Assembly: GCA_030613065.1 (NCBI GenBank)
Contig: JAUWMQ010000005.1
Span: 1 to 49,207, forward strand
Length of the DNA stretch: 49,207 bases
Source: Candidatus Aegiribacteria sp.
GTDB lineage: Bacteria > Fermentibacterota > Fermentibacteria > Fermentibacterales > JCC-6
Reading direction: 5' to 3'
A program made the position numbers and the translations under genes. Position 1 is the stretch's first letter, and every line of letters starts with the position of its first letter. Shown here piece by piece: positions 1 through 9,514 of this stretch. The notes beneath the pieces were generated by a model. The model ran no database searches, had not been told where the DNA came from, and saw only the letters and a program-made list of their open reading frames with translations.

Positions 1-2
1 GT

Positions 3-110
3 GAAGCTCAGGAAACCCCCGAGAGAATCCCCCCTAAAATAAAGCTTCTTATCGCTATGCCAGACTTTCCAGAAAAGTTGGTGGCTATGATAAAGAAGGC
101 TATCGCCTGA
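3..110 (+). CDS. 3' end of a CDS truncated by the window start (…EAQETPERIPPKIKLLIAMPDFPEKLVAMIKKAIA*)
   Basis: Open frame from base 3 to TGA at 108-110; no start inside the window. Confidence 0.5.
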   Translation, partial: EAQETPERIPPKIKLLIAMPDFPEKLVAMIKKAIA

Positions 111-303
111 CCCCAAATCCAACCGGATTTTGCGGTAATAGCAATTAACTGATGGATGATTACATATCCATATTAAATTCAGTCTTTTTCCGCTGCTTTT
201 TCTCTGTTCCATTTCGTATGCTGCCGATCCTGTTATGCTGGCGGATTCTCTGTACAGCTTTGAATTATCCTGAACAGCTGAAATCGATTTTGACTGAACG
301 GCT

Positions 304-1116
304 TCAGGCGGTTTCTGATCTGATCCTCTCGATGATAAGCGAAACTACGTAAGCGAATGCCGCGATAAGTATGATTACGGCCCCCGGCGGCAGGTCCAGC
401 ATCCACGCGAGGGAGAGGCCTGCAAGGTTGAACAGTGCTGCCAGGATTGAAGCGAGCAGCATCATTTTCCAGAGGCTGCCGGTGAACATCAAAGCGATAG
501 CGGCGGGAATGGACAGCATCGCTATAACCATGATCAGACCCGTTATCTTCATAAGAAGTACCGCTGTCAGAGCTGTCAGTATCAGGAATAACCCCCTGAT
601 GAGGCTGGTCGGCACTCCCTGTAGCATGCTGAATTCCTGATCGAACGAAACCGAGAGGAATTCCTTGTACAATCCTGTGATTACAAGGAGAATAACTATG
701 TCTAATATGATCGCGAACGTAATATCAGAAGCGGATACCGCAAGCAGACTCCCGAAAAGCCAGCTCATCAGGTCCGCAGAATAGGTTCCTGACAGTTTTA
801 TGAAAACAAGCCCCGCAGCCATACCTGTTGCCCACATAGTTGCCATGGCTGTATCTGTTCTTTCCCGCTTTCTTGAAGATATGACTGCTATGCCGGCAGC
901 TGAAGCTACCGCGACACCGGTCGCTCCCAGCAAGGGGTCGAAACCTGCAAGATACGCGAGGCCAAGGCCTCCGAACGAGGCGTGTGCGATGCTCCCTGCA
1001 AAGGCTGACATTCGGTTAACTGTCACGAGTGTGCCGATTATGCCGCAGGCTATTGATCCAAGAACCGATACGATCAGCGCATTCTGCATGAATGTATAGC
1101 CCAGCGCGTCAATCAT
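304..1116 (-). CDS. znuB: Metal (zinc/manganese) ABC transporter permease, ZnuB/ABC-3 family
   Basis: Multi-TM protein of the ABC-3 permease type; overlaps the ATPase gene by 4 bp. Confidence 0.88.
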   Translation of the reverse strand: MIDALGYTFMQNALIVSVLGSIACGIIGTLVTVNRMSAFAGSIAHASFGGLGLAYLAGFDPLLGATGVAVASAAGIAVISSRKRERTDTAMATMWATGMAAGLVFIKLSGTYSADLMSWLFGSLLAVSASDITFAIILDIVILLVITGLYKEFLSVSFDQEFSMLQGVPTSLIRGLFLILTALTAVLLMKITGLIMVIAMLSIPAAIALMFTGSLWKMMLLASILAALFNLAGLSLAWMLDLPPGAVIILIAAFAYVVSLIIERIRSETA

Positions 1117-1871
1117 GTTTTCGATCCCTTCCCGAGAACCCTGTGGGGAATTCCACCGTGTGAAATCAGTTCGAATGGACAGCCGTAAGCCTTTTCTACT
1201 GATTCAGACGACAGTGTTTCTCCGTGACTAATAATTGTTCTGTTAATGCATGCGATGTTCTTAACATGTGCAGATACAGCGCCCACATCGTGAGTGACAA
1301 GCAGGATCGTCATCGTACTGTTCAGCTCCGCAAGAAGATTGAAAAAACTTTTCTGTGTATCGTGATCAACACTTGCTACAGGCTCATCAAGAAGTAGTAG
1401 CTTCGGATTTCCCGCAAGAGCTCTGGCTATCAGTACCCGCTGCTTCTGGCCCCCTGAAAGAGAGTTCATGTCCAGGTCGGCAAGGTCTCCCACATCAAGC
1501 CTTTCAAGGTTCATTTCAGCTATATTTCTGTCCCTCAGAGTAAATCTGCTGAACAGGCCGGAATCCTTCAGCCTTCCCATTAGAACCACATCCTTTACGG
1601 TAATGGGAAATGATTTCTCAGGTATAAGTTGAGGTACATAGCCGATTTCACAGCGGGTCTTCTCAGGAGATCCGCCAAGGACTACGGCGCTGCCTTCCCA
1701 GGGTGTAATCAGACCCAGGATCACTTTAAGAAGTGTTGTTTTCCCGCCGCCGTTGGGACCTATTACAGCCAGAAAATCGCTCTTCGGGACTGTAAGATCA
1801 ATGTTATGTATGACAGGGCTGCCCCTGCGGTAACCGGCAGTGACGCCGTCAAACCTGATTGCTTCGTTCAT
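1113..1871 (-). CDS. znuC: Metal ABC transporter ATP-binding protein
   Basis: Walker A GPNGGGKTTLLK, signature LSGGQKQR, Walker B LLLLDEP. Confidence 0.92.
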   Translation of the reverse strand: MNEAIRFDGVTAGYRRGSPVIHNIDLTVPKSDFLAVIGPNGGGKTTLLKVILGLITPWEGSAVVLGGSPEKTRCEIGYVPQLIPEKSFPITVKDVVLMGRLKDSGLFSRFTLRDRNIAEMNLERLDVGDLADLDMNSLSGGQKQRVLIARALAGNPKLLLLDEPVASVDHDTQKSFFNLLAELNSTMTILLVTHDVGAVSAHVKNIACINRTIISHGETLSSESVEKAYGCPFELISHGGIPHRVLGKGSKT

Positions 1872-2786
1872 TTAAGGGGTTACCGTTCCGGAAAGCTGTT
1901 CCGCCACATAATAGAGATTACTCTTCCAGTCCTCTGCAAGGGGGTCTATATAACTTACCTCAACGCCGATCTCCGTTGCGATGGCTTCCGCTGAGGAAGT
2001 GCTGAACTGCGGAGAGACAAAAATCGCAAGTATATCGTTCTCCCTGGCGTAATCGACAAGCCTGGACATTTCCCGAGGTGATGGTTCGCTGCCTGCTGTC
2101 TCAATCGGTATCTGAACAAGACCGAATTCATCGGCGAAATACCCCCAGGCTGGATGGAAGACAATGAAGCTTCTTGAGGATGAAGAACCGATCAATGAGC
2201 GGATACTCTTCTGAAGGGAATCGATCTCCGTGTAAAAACCATTCAGGTTTATCATGTATTCATCCGCTTTTAATGTATCAAGCAGTGAGAGTTCCTCGGC
2301 GATTACTGCCGCCTGGCTCCGGACCAGTTCCGGTGAAAGCCATACATGCGGATCCAGGGAGCCGTGTCCATGATGCTCAGATGATGTATCATGACCGGTA
2401 ACTGTGTACCTGTTGATGGGAAGTCTTTCGATGTTCTCTATAGTGCTTCTGACCCTCAGGTCAGGGTTGGTGCCTGTGAACCTTGGAAGCCATGGGGATT
2501 CAAAAGGAACTCCAACTGTGAACCATACGTCTACACTGCTCATGTCCCTCATGTCCGATGGTGACGGTTCGTAAGTGGCGGGATTTGCCCCTGGGGGTAC
2601 GACAACTACAATGTCAATTGAATCGCCTGCTATCATCTCCACGAAATACTTCTGCGGTAGTACGCTAACGGCTACTTTCAATTTTTCCCCTTCACCTGCG
2701 GATGCTCCTCCGCAACCCGATTGAAGAAGTACTGACAGAAAGGTAAGAGATGTCAGACAACCTGTGGTCATTCTACTGCTGCGCAT
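1872..2786 (-). CDS. znuA: Zinc ABC transporter substrate-binding lipoprotein
   Basis: Signal/lipobox-like N-terminus, short His-rich loop (GHDTSSEHHGHGSLDPHVW), conserved His residues of the ZnuA/TroA fold; adjacent to znuCB. Confidence 0.9.
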   Translation of the reverse strand: MRSSRMTTGCLTSLTFLSVLLQSGCGGASAGEGEKLKVAVSVLPQKYFVEMIAGDSIDIVVVVPPGANPATYEPSPSDMRDMSSVDVWFTVGVPFESPWLPRFTGTNPDLRVRSTIENIERLPINRYTVTGHDTSSEHHGHGSLDPHVWLSPELVRSQAAVIAEELSLLDTLKADEYMINLNGFYTEIDSLQKSIRSLIGSSSSRSFIVFHPAWGYFADEFGLVQIPIETAGSEPSPREMSRLVDYARENDILAIFVSPQFSTSSAEAIATEIGVEVSYIDPLAEDWKSNLYYVAEQLSGTVTP

Positions 2787-3193
2787 TTACTGCATTTCCC
2801 TTCAAGGAAGAAATCCGAATTTACTATTTGAAAGCTGCACGTGTTTTCAACCATTTTAATGAAATCGTCCGGGAGCTTGCAGGAAACCGGGAATCTTTTC
2901 CCACACTTCTCGCATTTGAAGTGGCCATGGTCGGGGTAGAAAGATCTGGAACACCGGTAACGCAGATTACCTTCGAAGCTTCTATCAGGCCTGAGAAAAC
3001 CGATTTGCTCCAGGGAACCGAGACACCGGTGAACTGTTGATATATGAGGACTGCAAGACAGTCTGTCATGAACATCTCTTGCGGAAAGGCCACAGGCACC
3101 ATTAATGAATAGCTCAACCACCTGTTTTTTGAGGGGGGTGATTCTCAGCCCCCTGTCTCTCAGTTTATTCAAGATACCTGCGGAATTCATCAT
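2768..3193 (-). CDS. Fur-family transcriptional regulator (probable Zur)
   Basis: Internal ATG (MMNSAGILNKLRDRGLRITPLKKQVVELF) gives a normal Fur length; two CxxC motifs (CEKCG, CSKC); overlaps znuA. The longer 271-aa ORF start is unlikely. Confidence 0.85.
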   Translation of the reverse strand: MMNSAGILNKLRDRGLRITPLKKQVVELFINGACGLSARDVHDRLSCSPHISTVHRCLGSLEQIGFLRPDRSFEGNLRYRCSRSFYPDHGHFKCEKCGKRFPVSCKLPDDFIKMVENTCSFQIVNSDFFLEGKCSKCAAVE

Positions 3194-3280
3194 CTTTTCC
3201 TTAATGCGAAACAGTTGCAATAATATGTACAGCATGCAGTGTGACAGCAAGCTTACCTTTACCCATATTTCTCCCTGGAG

Positions 3281-3988
3281 GTGAACGTGATTACTTCTGT
3301 TCAGACTATTGAAAACAATCTTCAGACTGCTGTGGAGCTGGTCGAGAATGCTCTCAATTCCTGCGGGGAGAGCGACCGTACGGTCGCAATAATGGCAGTC
3401 ACGAAAACACATCCTGTAGAAGTCGCAAAGATGGCTATCGAAGCCGGCATCGCGCTCCTCGGAGAAAATCGAGTCAGTGAGGGGGGACGCAAAATAAAAG
3501 CGCTGGGAAAGGCTGCTGCTGAATTTCATATGATCGGCCCCATACATACGGGAGAGGTTCGGCAGGCCGTACGGGATTTTCACTGGATAGATTCCGTTGG
3601 TAGATTGAAAATCGCCAGAGAAATAGCTCGAAAAACGGTTTCAAGAGGAGAGGAGCAGCCTGGTATCCTTGTAGAGGTGAATACATCCGGAGAAGAATCC
3701 AAACATGGCTTCAATCCAGACTATCACGAGCTCTGTGACGTTCTGGGTGAGATCAGTGAAACCGGTCTGCGTATTTCAGGATTGATGACGGTAGGGCCCC
3801 TTGGAGGAAGCGAACTGGATACCTCTGAAGCCTTCGCTCTTCTCAGGCAGCTCAGGGACCGTCTTGAAAGCAGCTCTGATTATGACCTCTCCGAACTTTC
3901 CATGGGGATGAGTGATGATTTCGTACTCGCGGTTAAAGAAGGGGCAACAACCATCAGGCTCGGCAGATACCTTTTCGGTCAAAGGTAG
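3281..3988 (+). CDS. YggS/PLPBP-family pyridoxal phosphate homeostasis protein
   Basis: AVTKTHPVEVAKMAIEAGIALLGENRVSEG, FHMIGPIHTG, LVEVNTSGEESKHGF, SMGMSDDFVLAVKEGATTIRLGRYLFG. Confidence 0.93.
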   Translation: MNVITSVQTIENNLQTAVELVENALNSCGESDRTVAIMAVTKTHPVEVAKMAIEAGIALLGENRVSEGGRKIKALGKAAAEFHMIGPIHTGEVRQAVRDFHWIDSVGRLKIAREIARKTVSRGEEQPGILVEVNTSGEESKHGFNPDYHELCDVLGEISETGLRISGLMTVGPLGGSELDTSEAFALLRQLRDRLESSSDYDLSELSMGMSDDFVLAVKEGATTIRLGRYLFGQR

Positions 3989-4099
3989 ACTCCTGAATAT
4001 GGAATTGACTTCAAATGAACAATAATTATCATTTATATATGTGTATACTCGAACACAGGGGGTCAGTTTCCCTGATCTCAGCGGAAATGGAGAATCACC

Positions 4100-4633
4100 G
4101 TGCGTATTACACCTCTTGATATTAGAAGACAGAATTTTCGCAAAACCATGAGAGGTTACGATGTAGATGAGGTTGAGGCGTTCCTTGAAATGGTCGCGTC
4201 CGCCTGGGAGGAACTTGTCGATAACCTTGAGAATGCTGAGAAAGAATTGATCGTCCTAAGAACCAGAGCAGCGGATTTTGACCGGATGGAAGGCGCTGTA
4301 AGGGATGTACTTGTACAACAGCAGCAGAGCGCTGCGCAGGCAAGAAAGGAAGCTGACCGAGAGGCTGAGCTTATTATCATGGATGCCGAGGTTAAATCAT
4401 CCAATCTTGTATCCGAAGCCAGGGAAAGGGTTCAGGTTCTGACTGAAACTATCCGTGAGCTGCAGGATAGAAGACTGTCAGTGCTGTCGCAGATAAGGTC
4501 ATTCGTTGATTCTCACAGAAAAATGCTGGATCTTGAGGAGGAAAGAATTAAATCAGAAATGATCCCTGATGAAGAAAGACTGCCCGGTGAAGAGGATGGC
4601 GACGTTCCCATACTTGAATTAACGGAGCTCTAG
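4100..4633 (+). CDS. divIVA: DivIVA domain-containing protein
   Basis: N-terminal MRITPLDIRRQNFRKTMRGYDVDEVEAFLEMV followed by coiled coil; GTG start. Confidence 0.9.
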   Translation: MRITPLDIRRQNFRKTMRGYDVDEVEAFLEMVASAWEELVDNLENAEKELIVLRTRAADFDRMEGAVRDVLVQQQQSAAQARKEADREAELIIMDAEVKSSNLVSEARERVQVLTETIRELQDRRLSVLSQIRSFVDSHRKMLDLEEERIKSEMIPDEERLPGEEDGDVPILELTEL

Positions 4634-4635
4634 AA

Positions 4636-7600
4636 ATGTCTGTCCTGCTCATTTTACTGCTAGGCTTAAACTCCATTTCATCTCCCTCAAGGCAGGCAAG
4701 CGATACGCCGGTACAGGTGGGAACATCCTCAACATTTCTCACATGGGTGTGTTCTGGGGTAGAGCCGATTGAATGGCTGCCGGAGGGCCTGACAGGTTAT
4801 TACGCGGACAACTGCGGCTTATCCGGATCTTCAGGTTCCGTACTGCTGCCAGGGGCGAACCTGTTTTTCGCGATACCACCTGGTGTTGAGCCGGAGCTGG
4901 AGATTATTCCCGAGGGGGTTCGTTACCTTTCGGGAGGTACCGTATCGAGCGTAAGTGTATCGTCAGACGGAATAGACATGTTTGATGCGGCAGCCGTTGA
5001 AGATATCCCGCGAACGTGGGGTCAGATAAAAGGTACCGGAACATTCAGAAGAGCAGGCTACGCTCATATTCAGCTGTATCCTGTAATAAGCCGTAATGGT
5101 GCTCTTTATACAGCCGACAGGTTCCAGGTACGCTTGAATTATCCCGATGCCGGACCATCGGTTTCCGCATCAGGGGTAAGCGGCACCATATTCGATGCCC
5201 TGTTCGAAGGTGGAAATCAGATATGGAAAACTCCTGAAGAAAGAATTGATTCAAGCCCCTTCTGGGGTCTTCCCTGGTATGCCCTGGATATTGATACGGC
5301 AGGAGTATACTGTATTACCGGAGCTGATATCCCTTTGGCGGATGGTACTTCATCGGCCAGTCTTTCGCTGTTCTGCGGCAGAGGACGCGAAATGGGGGAG
5401 GAACCCTGGCTGGATGAGTATATCCCAAGGCCTGTTCCAATATTGGTTGATGACGGTGGAGACGGTGTCTTCAATTCAGGAGACAGACTATTCTTCTTCG
5501 GAAGAGGGCTGGCATGGTGGGAACCCACCAATGACAGTCTTCCTGCCCACTTTAATCACAGGTTTGCAACCAGTAACACCTACTGGCTGACATGGGGCGG
5601 GGAAGACGGAGCCAGGATGAATGTTCAGAACGGGGAACTGACCGGTGCTCCGGCAATGCCCGACAGTTTTCTGTCAAGGCAGCATCTGGAACAAAACCAT
5701 ACCAGAACCCGTGGAATCGTAAATCTGTCGGATGACTGGGCATGGATCCTGTCCGAAGGCAGTTCTGACACCTGGCATTACCTTAATTTTGATGCTCCGG
5801 AGGCTGAAGGCAGCGCTCTCCTGAAGATTAAACTGATTTCAAACGTCGGTATCAGGCATCGCATCAGAATACTGCTGAATGGAACCGCAGTGTGCGATAC
5901 AACCTGGGACGATACAGGTGTATTCATGCCCACTGTGCCCATGGATGGGATTCTGGATTCGGGGAACTTGCTCGCCCTGGAATTAATAAGGATGTCAGGG
6001 AGTGATACGGTTTTCCTTGACTGGTTTGAAGTCTTCAGCTGGACTGATAATTCGCTTTCGGGTCAGGTTCAGGTACCCCTGGAATGGTGGCCTGTTTACG
6101 ATCGTCAGGAATTCACATGGGGAAATGATCTCAGTGATGCCCTGGTTTTCCTGGTGAGTGGTGATACACTTGCGGAGAACATCAGTGTTGACGACCCGCA
6201 TCAGTTCGAATTTGAAGTGCCTGTTTCCTGGGAGGCCAGGGAACTCTGGATCTCAGATTACGGTGATATGCGCTCTCCTGCAGAAGTACGGTATGAATCA
6301 CCGGGCAGGATCATCGGATCCCTGAATGGTGCCCGGTGCCTCTTCGTTGCGGCAGATGAGTTTTTCAATGACATAACCCCGCTGACGCAGCTGAGCGGAG
6401 ATCTGATCGCGGTCAGAGCTTCAGAGGTTTACAACGAATTCAACGGGGGTGTAAGAGATCCCCGGGCAATACAGGCGATGGTTTCAAATATCATCGATTC
6501 CTGGCACACGATACCGGAAAACCTGATTCTTGTAGGGGGCGGCAACTGGGATCCGCTCAATTTCGTTTCCAGCAAGATCTCTTACATTGATATTCTATAC
6601 ATAAGTAAATACTCAATATTTGTGTCGGATGATAAGTTTTCGATAGTTGAGGGATCCCATCTTCCTCAGATAGCGCTATCCAGAATGGGGATAACCAACC
6701 GTTCGGACCTGCAGCTGCTGGTCGACAGGAGTCTTTCATACCGCAGCAGCGAAAACTGCGGGGAATGGCAGACCGTTGTTCTGGGTGCTGCCGACGATGA
6801 GCGGTCACCTGAGGGCGGGGATGACGAAAGGTATCATACACAGAGTGTTGAGAGGCTATTGACTGATCATCTTCCCGATGTGCTTCGCCCCGAAAAGCTC
6901 TATCTTATTCTCTACAATTGGAACAGTTTATGGAAGAAACCCGAGGCACGGCTGGATTACATAGACCTCTGGAGCGAAGGGGCGCTTGTCTCACTCTACC
7001 TTGGACATGGCGGCTATGACCAGCTGGCGGACGAAGGTCTTCTCTACCTTGAAGACAGCGGGCTCCTTGCGTGTGAGAAGCGGCTTCCAGTGGCTCTTTT
7101 CGGTTCCTGCGATGTCGGGCAGTTTCAGAATCCTTCGTCCGAATGCCTGGCTCAGCAGGTCACAACTTCTCAGGCGGGGGGAGCGATACTCGGCCTTGGA
7201 GCCACGGGCTTAACATCCGGTCCCCAAAACGAAATTTTTGTAGCCTATATTCTGGATAACTTTTTCAGTGAACCGGATCTTTCGGTGGGCATGTGCGCAA
7301 TGCTCGGGAAGATCAGTGCGGGTTACAACTCTAATATGGCCAAGTACATACTTTTTGGCGACGGAAGCCTCAAGCTTGCTTTCCCCTGGGATTCGTTCAG
7401 CGTCTCTAGCGATACTGTTTTTGCGGGGGAAGAAGTTACTCTCACCGGCACGGCACCTTCTGATGGCATTATTTTCGTTGAATCATGGGAATCGTGCCGG
7501 CCGGATACACACTACACTTTAGGCTCTCATTTACCTATTGAATACCTGTCAGTTCCAGGTAGATTCTATTCCGGTACGGTTTACGCTGAACCAGGTTACA

Positions 7601-8382
7601 GCGCGAGCATGTTCGTACCGGTAGACAGTGATACAGGAGCCCTGGCCAGAACCCAGCTTACATTCCTCAGCAGCAACGGCTTTGCAGCTGCTTCAACCTA
7701 CCCCGCAATGCTTTTGTTGGGAAATCCCCTTCCGGATAACGAGGGCCCCTCGATAGAACTCTGGGTCGAGGGATACCGGAACGCAACTAATCCTGAGATC
7801 TCAGGCGATATTAATGTCAGGGCCATTCTTTCGGACAGTTCCGGCATTAACCTTCTGGGTAATGTGGGCCGTCAGCTTGCTCTTTATGTGGATGGCACAG
7901 CTGATGATGTTTCTGACTGTTTTCAGTATCACAACGGTTCAAGTACTACTGGTGAACTCAGGGTTGGAATCGGTGTTCTTGAACCCGGGGGCCATATCAT
8001 TCAGTTAAGAGCGTCAGACGGACTCCTGAATTCAACCATTGTCGAGATAGAGATCACCGTAACCGAGGATAATTCATTCGGGATCAGTGGTGTATTTCCT
8101 TATCCGAATCCATGTAACGACGGCACATCCATAAACTGGACACAGTCATCACCTGGAAAGGTTGATATTTCTGTATACACGATTGCCGGTAGAAGGCTGA
8201 TTTTGTTCGGGAACATTGAAGGAACAGACGGATATAACCAGTGCTGGTGGGACTGCAGAGATGTAGATGGAGATGCAGTGGCCAGCGGAACGTATATCTT
8301 TGTTGTATCTGCTGCTTCGATTTCCGATACTGGAGAGAATTCAGAGGCTACAGGAATAATAGCAGTTGTACGTAACCAGTAA
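4636..8382 (+). CDS. C25 (gingipain)-family cysteine peptidase, PorU-like, with C-terminal T9SS/FlgD-like domain
   Basis: YLGHGGYDQLADEGLLYLED…VALFGSCDVGQF (His/Cys dyad context of C25); C-terminal YPNPCNDGTSINWTQSSPGKVDISVYTIAGRRL…SGTYIFVV. Confidence 0.85.
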   Translation: MSVLLILLLGLNSISSPSRQASDTPVQVGTSSTFLTWVCSGVEPIEWLPEGLTGYYADNCGLSGSSGSVLLPGANLFFAIPPGVEPELEIIPEGVRYLSGGTVSSVSVSSDGIDMFDAAAVEDIPRTWGQIKGTGTFRRAGYAHIQLYPVISRNGALYTADRFQVRLNYPDAGPSVSASGVSGTIFDALFEGGNQIWKTPEERIDSSPFWGLPWYALDIDTAGVYCITGADIPLADGTSSASLSLFCGRGREMGEEPWLDEYIPRPVPILVDDGGDGVFNSGDRLFFFGRGLAWWEPTNDSLPAHFNHRFATSNTYWLTWGGEDGARMNVQNGELTGAPAMPDSFLSRQHLEQNHTRTRGIVNLSDDWAWILSEGSSDTWHYLNFDAPEAEGSALLKIKLISNVGIRHRIRILLNGTAVCDTTWDDTGVFMPTVPMDGILDSGNLLALELIRMSGSDTVFLDWFEVFSWTDNSLSGQVQVPLEWWPVYDRQEFTWGNDLSDALVFLVSGDTLAENISVDDPHQFEFEVPVSWEARELWISDYGDMRSPAEVRYESPGRIIGSLNGARCLFVAADEFFNDITPLTQLSGDLIAVRASEVYNEFNGGVRDPRAIQAMVSNIIDSWHTIPENLILVGGGNWDPLNFVSSKISYIDILYISKYSIFVSDDKFSIVEGSHLPQIALSRMGITNRSDLQLLVDRSLSYRSSENCGEWQTVVLGAADDERSPEGGDDERYHTQSVERLLTDHLPDVLRPEKLYLILYNWNSLWKKPEARLDYIDLWSEGALVSLYLGHGGYDQLADEGLLYLEDSGLLACEKRLPVALFGSCDVGQFQNPSSECLAQQVTTSQAGGAILGLGATGLTSGPQNEIFVAYILDNFFSEPDLSVGMCAMLGKISAGYNSNMAKYILFGDGSLKLAFPWDSFSVSSDTVFAGEEVTLTGTAPSDGIIFVESWESCRPDTHYTLGSHLPIEYLSVPGRFYSGTVYAEPGYSASMFVPVDSDTGALARTQLTFLSSNGFAAASTYPAMLLLGNPLPDNEGPSIELWVEGYRNATNPEISGDINVRAILSDSSGINLLGNVGRQLALYVDGTADDVSDCFQYHNGSSTTGELRVGIGVLEPGGHIIQLRASDGLLNSTIVEIEITVTEDNSFGISGVFPYPNPCNDGTSINWTQSSPGKVDISVYTIAGRRLILFGNIEGTDGYNQCWWDCRDVDGDAVASGTYIFVVSAASISDTGENSEATGIIAVVRNQ

Positions 8383-8503
8383 CTGGTAATGATGCTGGCT
8401 GTGGTAATGATGCTGCCTGACAGTTGGTCGGGATTGAAAAACCAAGCAGATGTAAATGATATGGATGATCCGGAAGAGCTTCCGGTTTAAAGCAGGAGGA
8501 ACA

Positions 8504-9508
8504 ATGAATAAAGGACTTCTTTTAATTACCATGATTCTTGCCCTGGCTTCGGTCTCGTTCGCTTCTACAGCAAGTGTTATCTGGATGACAATAACTCCGG
8601 GTGCACGCCCGAATGGTATGGGTGAAGCTTTTACTGCTCTGGCCAACGATGCAACCGCGTCGTACTGGAATCCGGCGGGGCTGGCTTTCGTCGACACCAC
8701 CGGAAATGAACTTACCCTGCAGCACAGCAACTGGCTTCCCCAGCTGGCTGATGACCTGTACTACGAGTTTCTGGGTTACGCCACGAACATTGAAGGGTGG
8801 GGCGGTGTTGGAGGGAACATCACTTTCATGTCAATGGGTGAACAGCTGGAAACGACCGAATCGGGACAGGAACTTGGATCATTCTATTCGTATGGTATCG
8901 CCCTGACTGGTTCCTTCGGAACCGAAGTGGCTCCCGGCGTTGCTGTGGGACTGGGTCTGAAATTCATTTACGATCATCTCTACTACAAGGATGAGGGCAA
9001 AGGTACGTCCTTCGCGGCTGACCTTGGAGTGCTGTACCATCTACCCATGGAGGCGCTCGGGCTTGAAAGCGCTGGTCAGGTGAACATAGGTGCGAGTCTG
9101 ACAAACCTTGGACCCAATGTAAGCTACGGGGGCAATGCCGAGAATAATCCCCTTCCGCGAACCATCAGAATGGGAATTGCCTACATCCCATTTGATTCTC
9201 ATCTGACACGTCTCAGGTGTACTGCAGATTACAGCAAGCTTCTGACCAACGTCGATGAAGGAATGGCAACGGAGTTCAACGAGAACAAATGGGGAGCCGG
9301 AGCCGAGTTCTGGTATTACGACCTTCTGGCTCTCAGGGCAGGATTCATCCACGACACGGAGGGCATTTCAACTATCCAGGGACCTACCTTCGGCGCAGGA
9401 CTTCAGTATGCCGGTTTCCAGCTTGATATGGCCTTCATACCCGTAGAGGAGAATCTGCAGGGTTCAGGGAAGTACAATTCCAAATACTCCCTTTCCGTAA
9501 GGTTCTAG
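8504..9508 (+). CDS. PorV/PorQ-like outer-membrane protein
   Basis: Signal peptide MNKGLLLITMILALASVSFA, then GARPNGMGEAFTALANDATASYWNPAGLAF; RBS aggagg upstream of ATG 8504; barrel-like C-terminus ending F. Confidence 0.85.
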   Translation: MNKGLLLITMILALASVSFASTASVIWMTITPGARPNGMGEAFTALANDATASYWNPAGLAFVDTTGNELTLQHSNWLPQLADDLYYEFLGYATNIEGWGGVGGNITFMSMGEQLETTESGQELGSFYSYGIALTGSFGTEVAPGVAVGLGLKFIYDHLYYKDEGKGTSFAADLGVLYHLPMEALGLESAGQVNIGASLTNLGPNVSYGGNAENNPLPRTIRMGIAYIPFDSHLTRLRCTADYSKLLTNVDEGMATEFNENKWGAGAEFWYYDLLALRAGFIHDTEGISTIQGPTFGAGLQYAGFQLDMAFIPVEENLQGSGKYNSKYSLSVRF

Positions 9509-9514
9509 ATAAAA

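Noticed and set aside
152-352. 66-aa ORF at window start
   Set aside because: No family resemblance, poor start context, overlaps the 3' end of znuB on the other strand
371-1099. Plus-strand ORFs antisense to znuB
   Set aside because: Shadow ORFs of a well-supported coding frame; no recognisable domains
3194-3280. Zur box between the Fur-family gene and yggS
   Set aside because: AT-rich stretch with weak dyads only; no convincing match to known Zur consensus by eye
5195-5590. 131-aa ORF inside the PorU-like gene
   Set aside because: Alternative-frame ORF of a large, clearly coding gene
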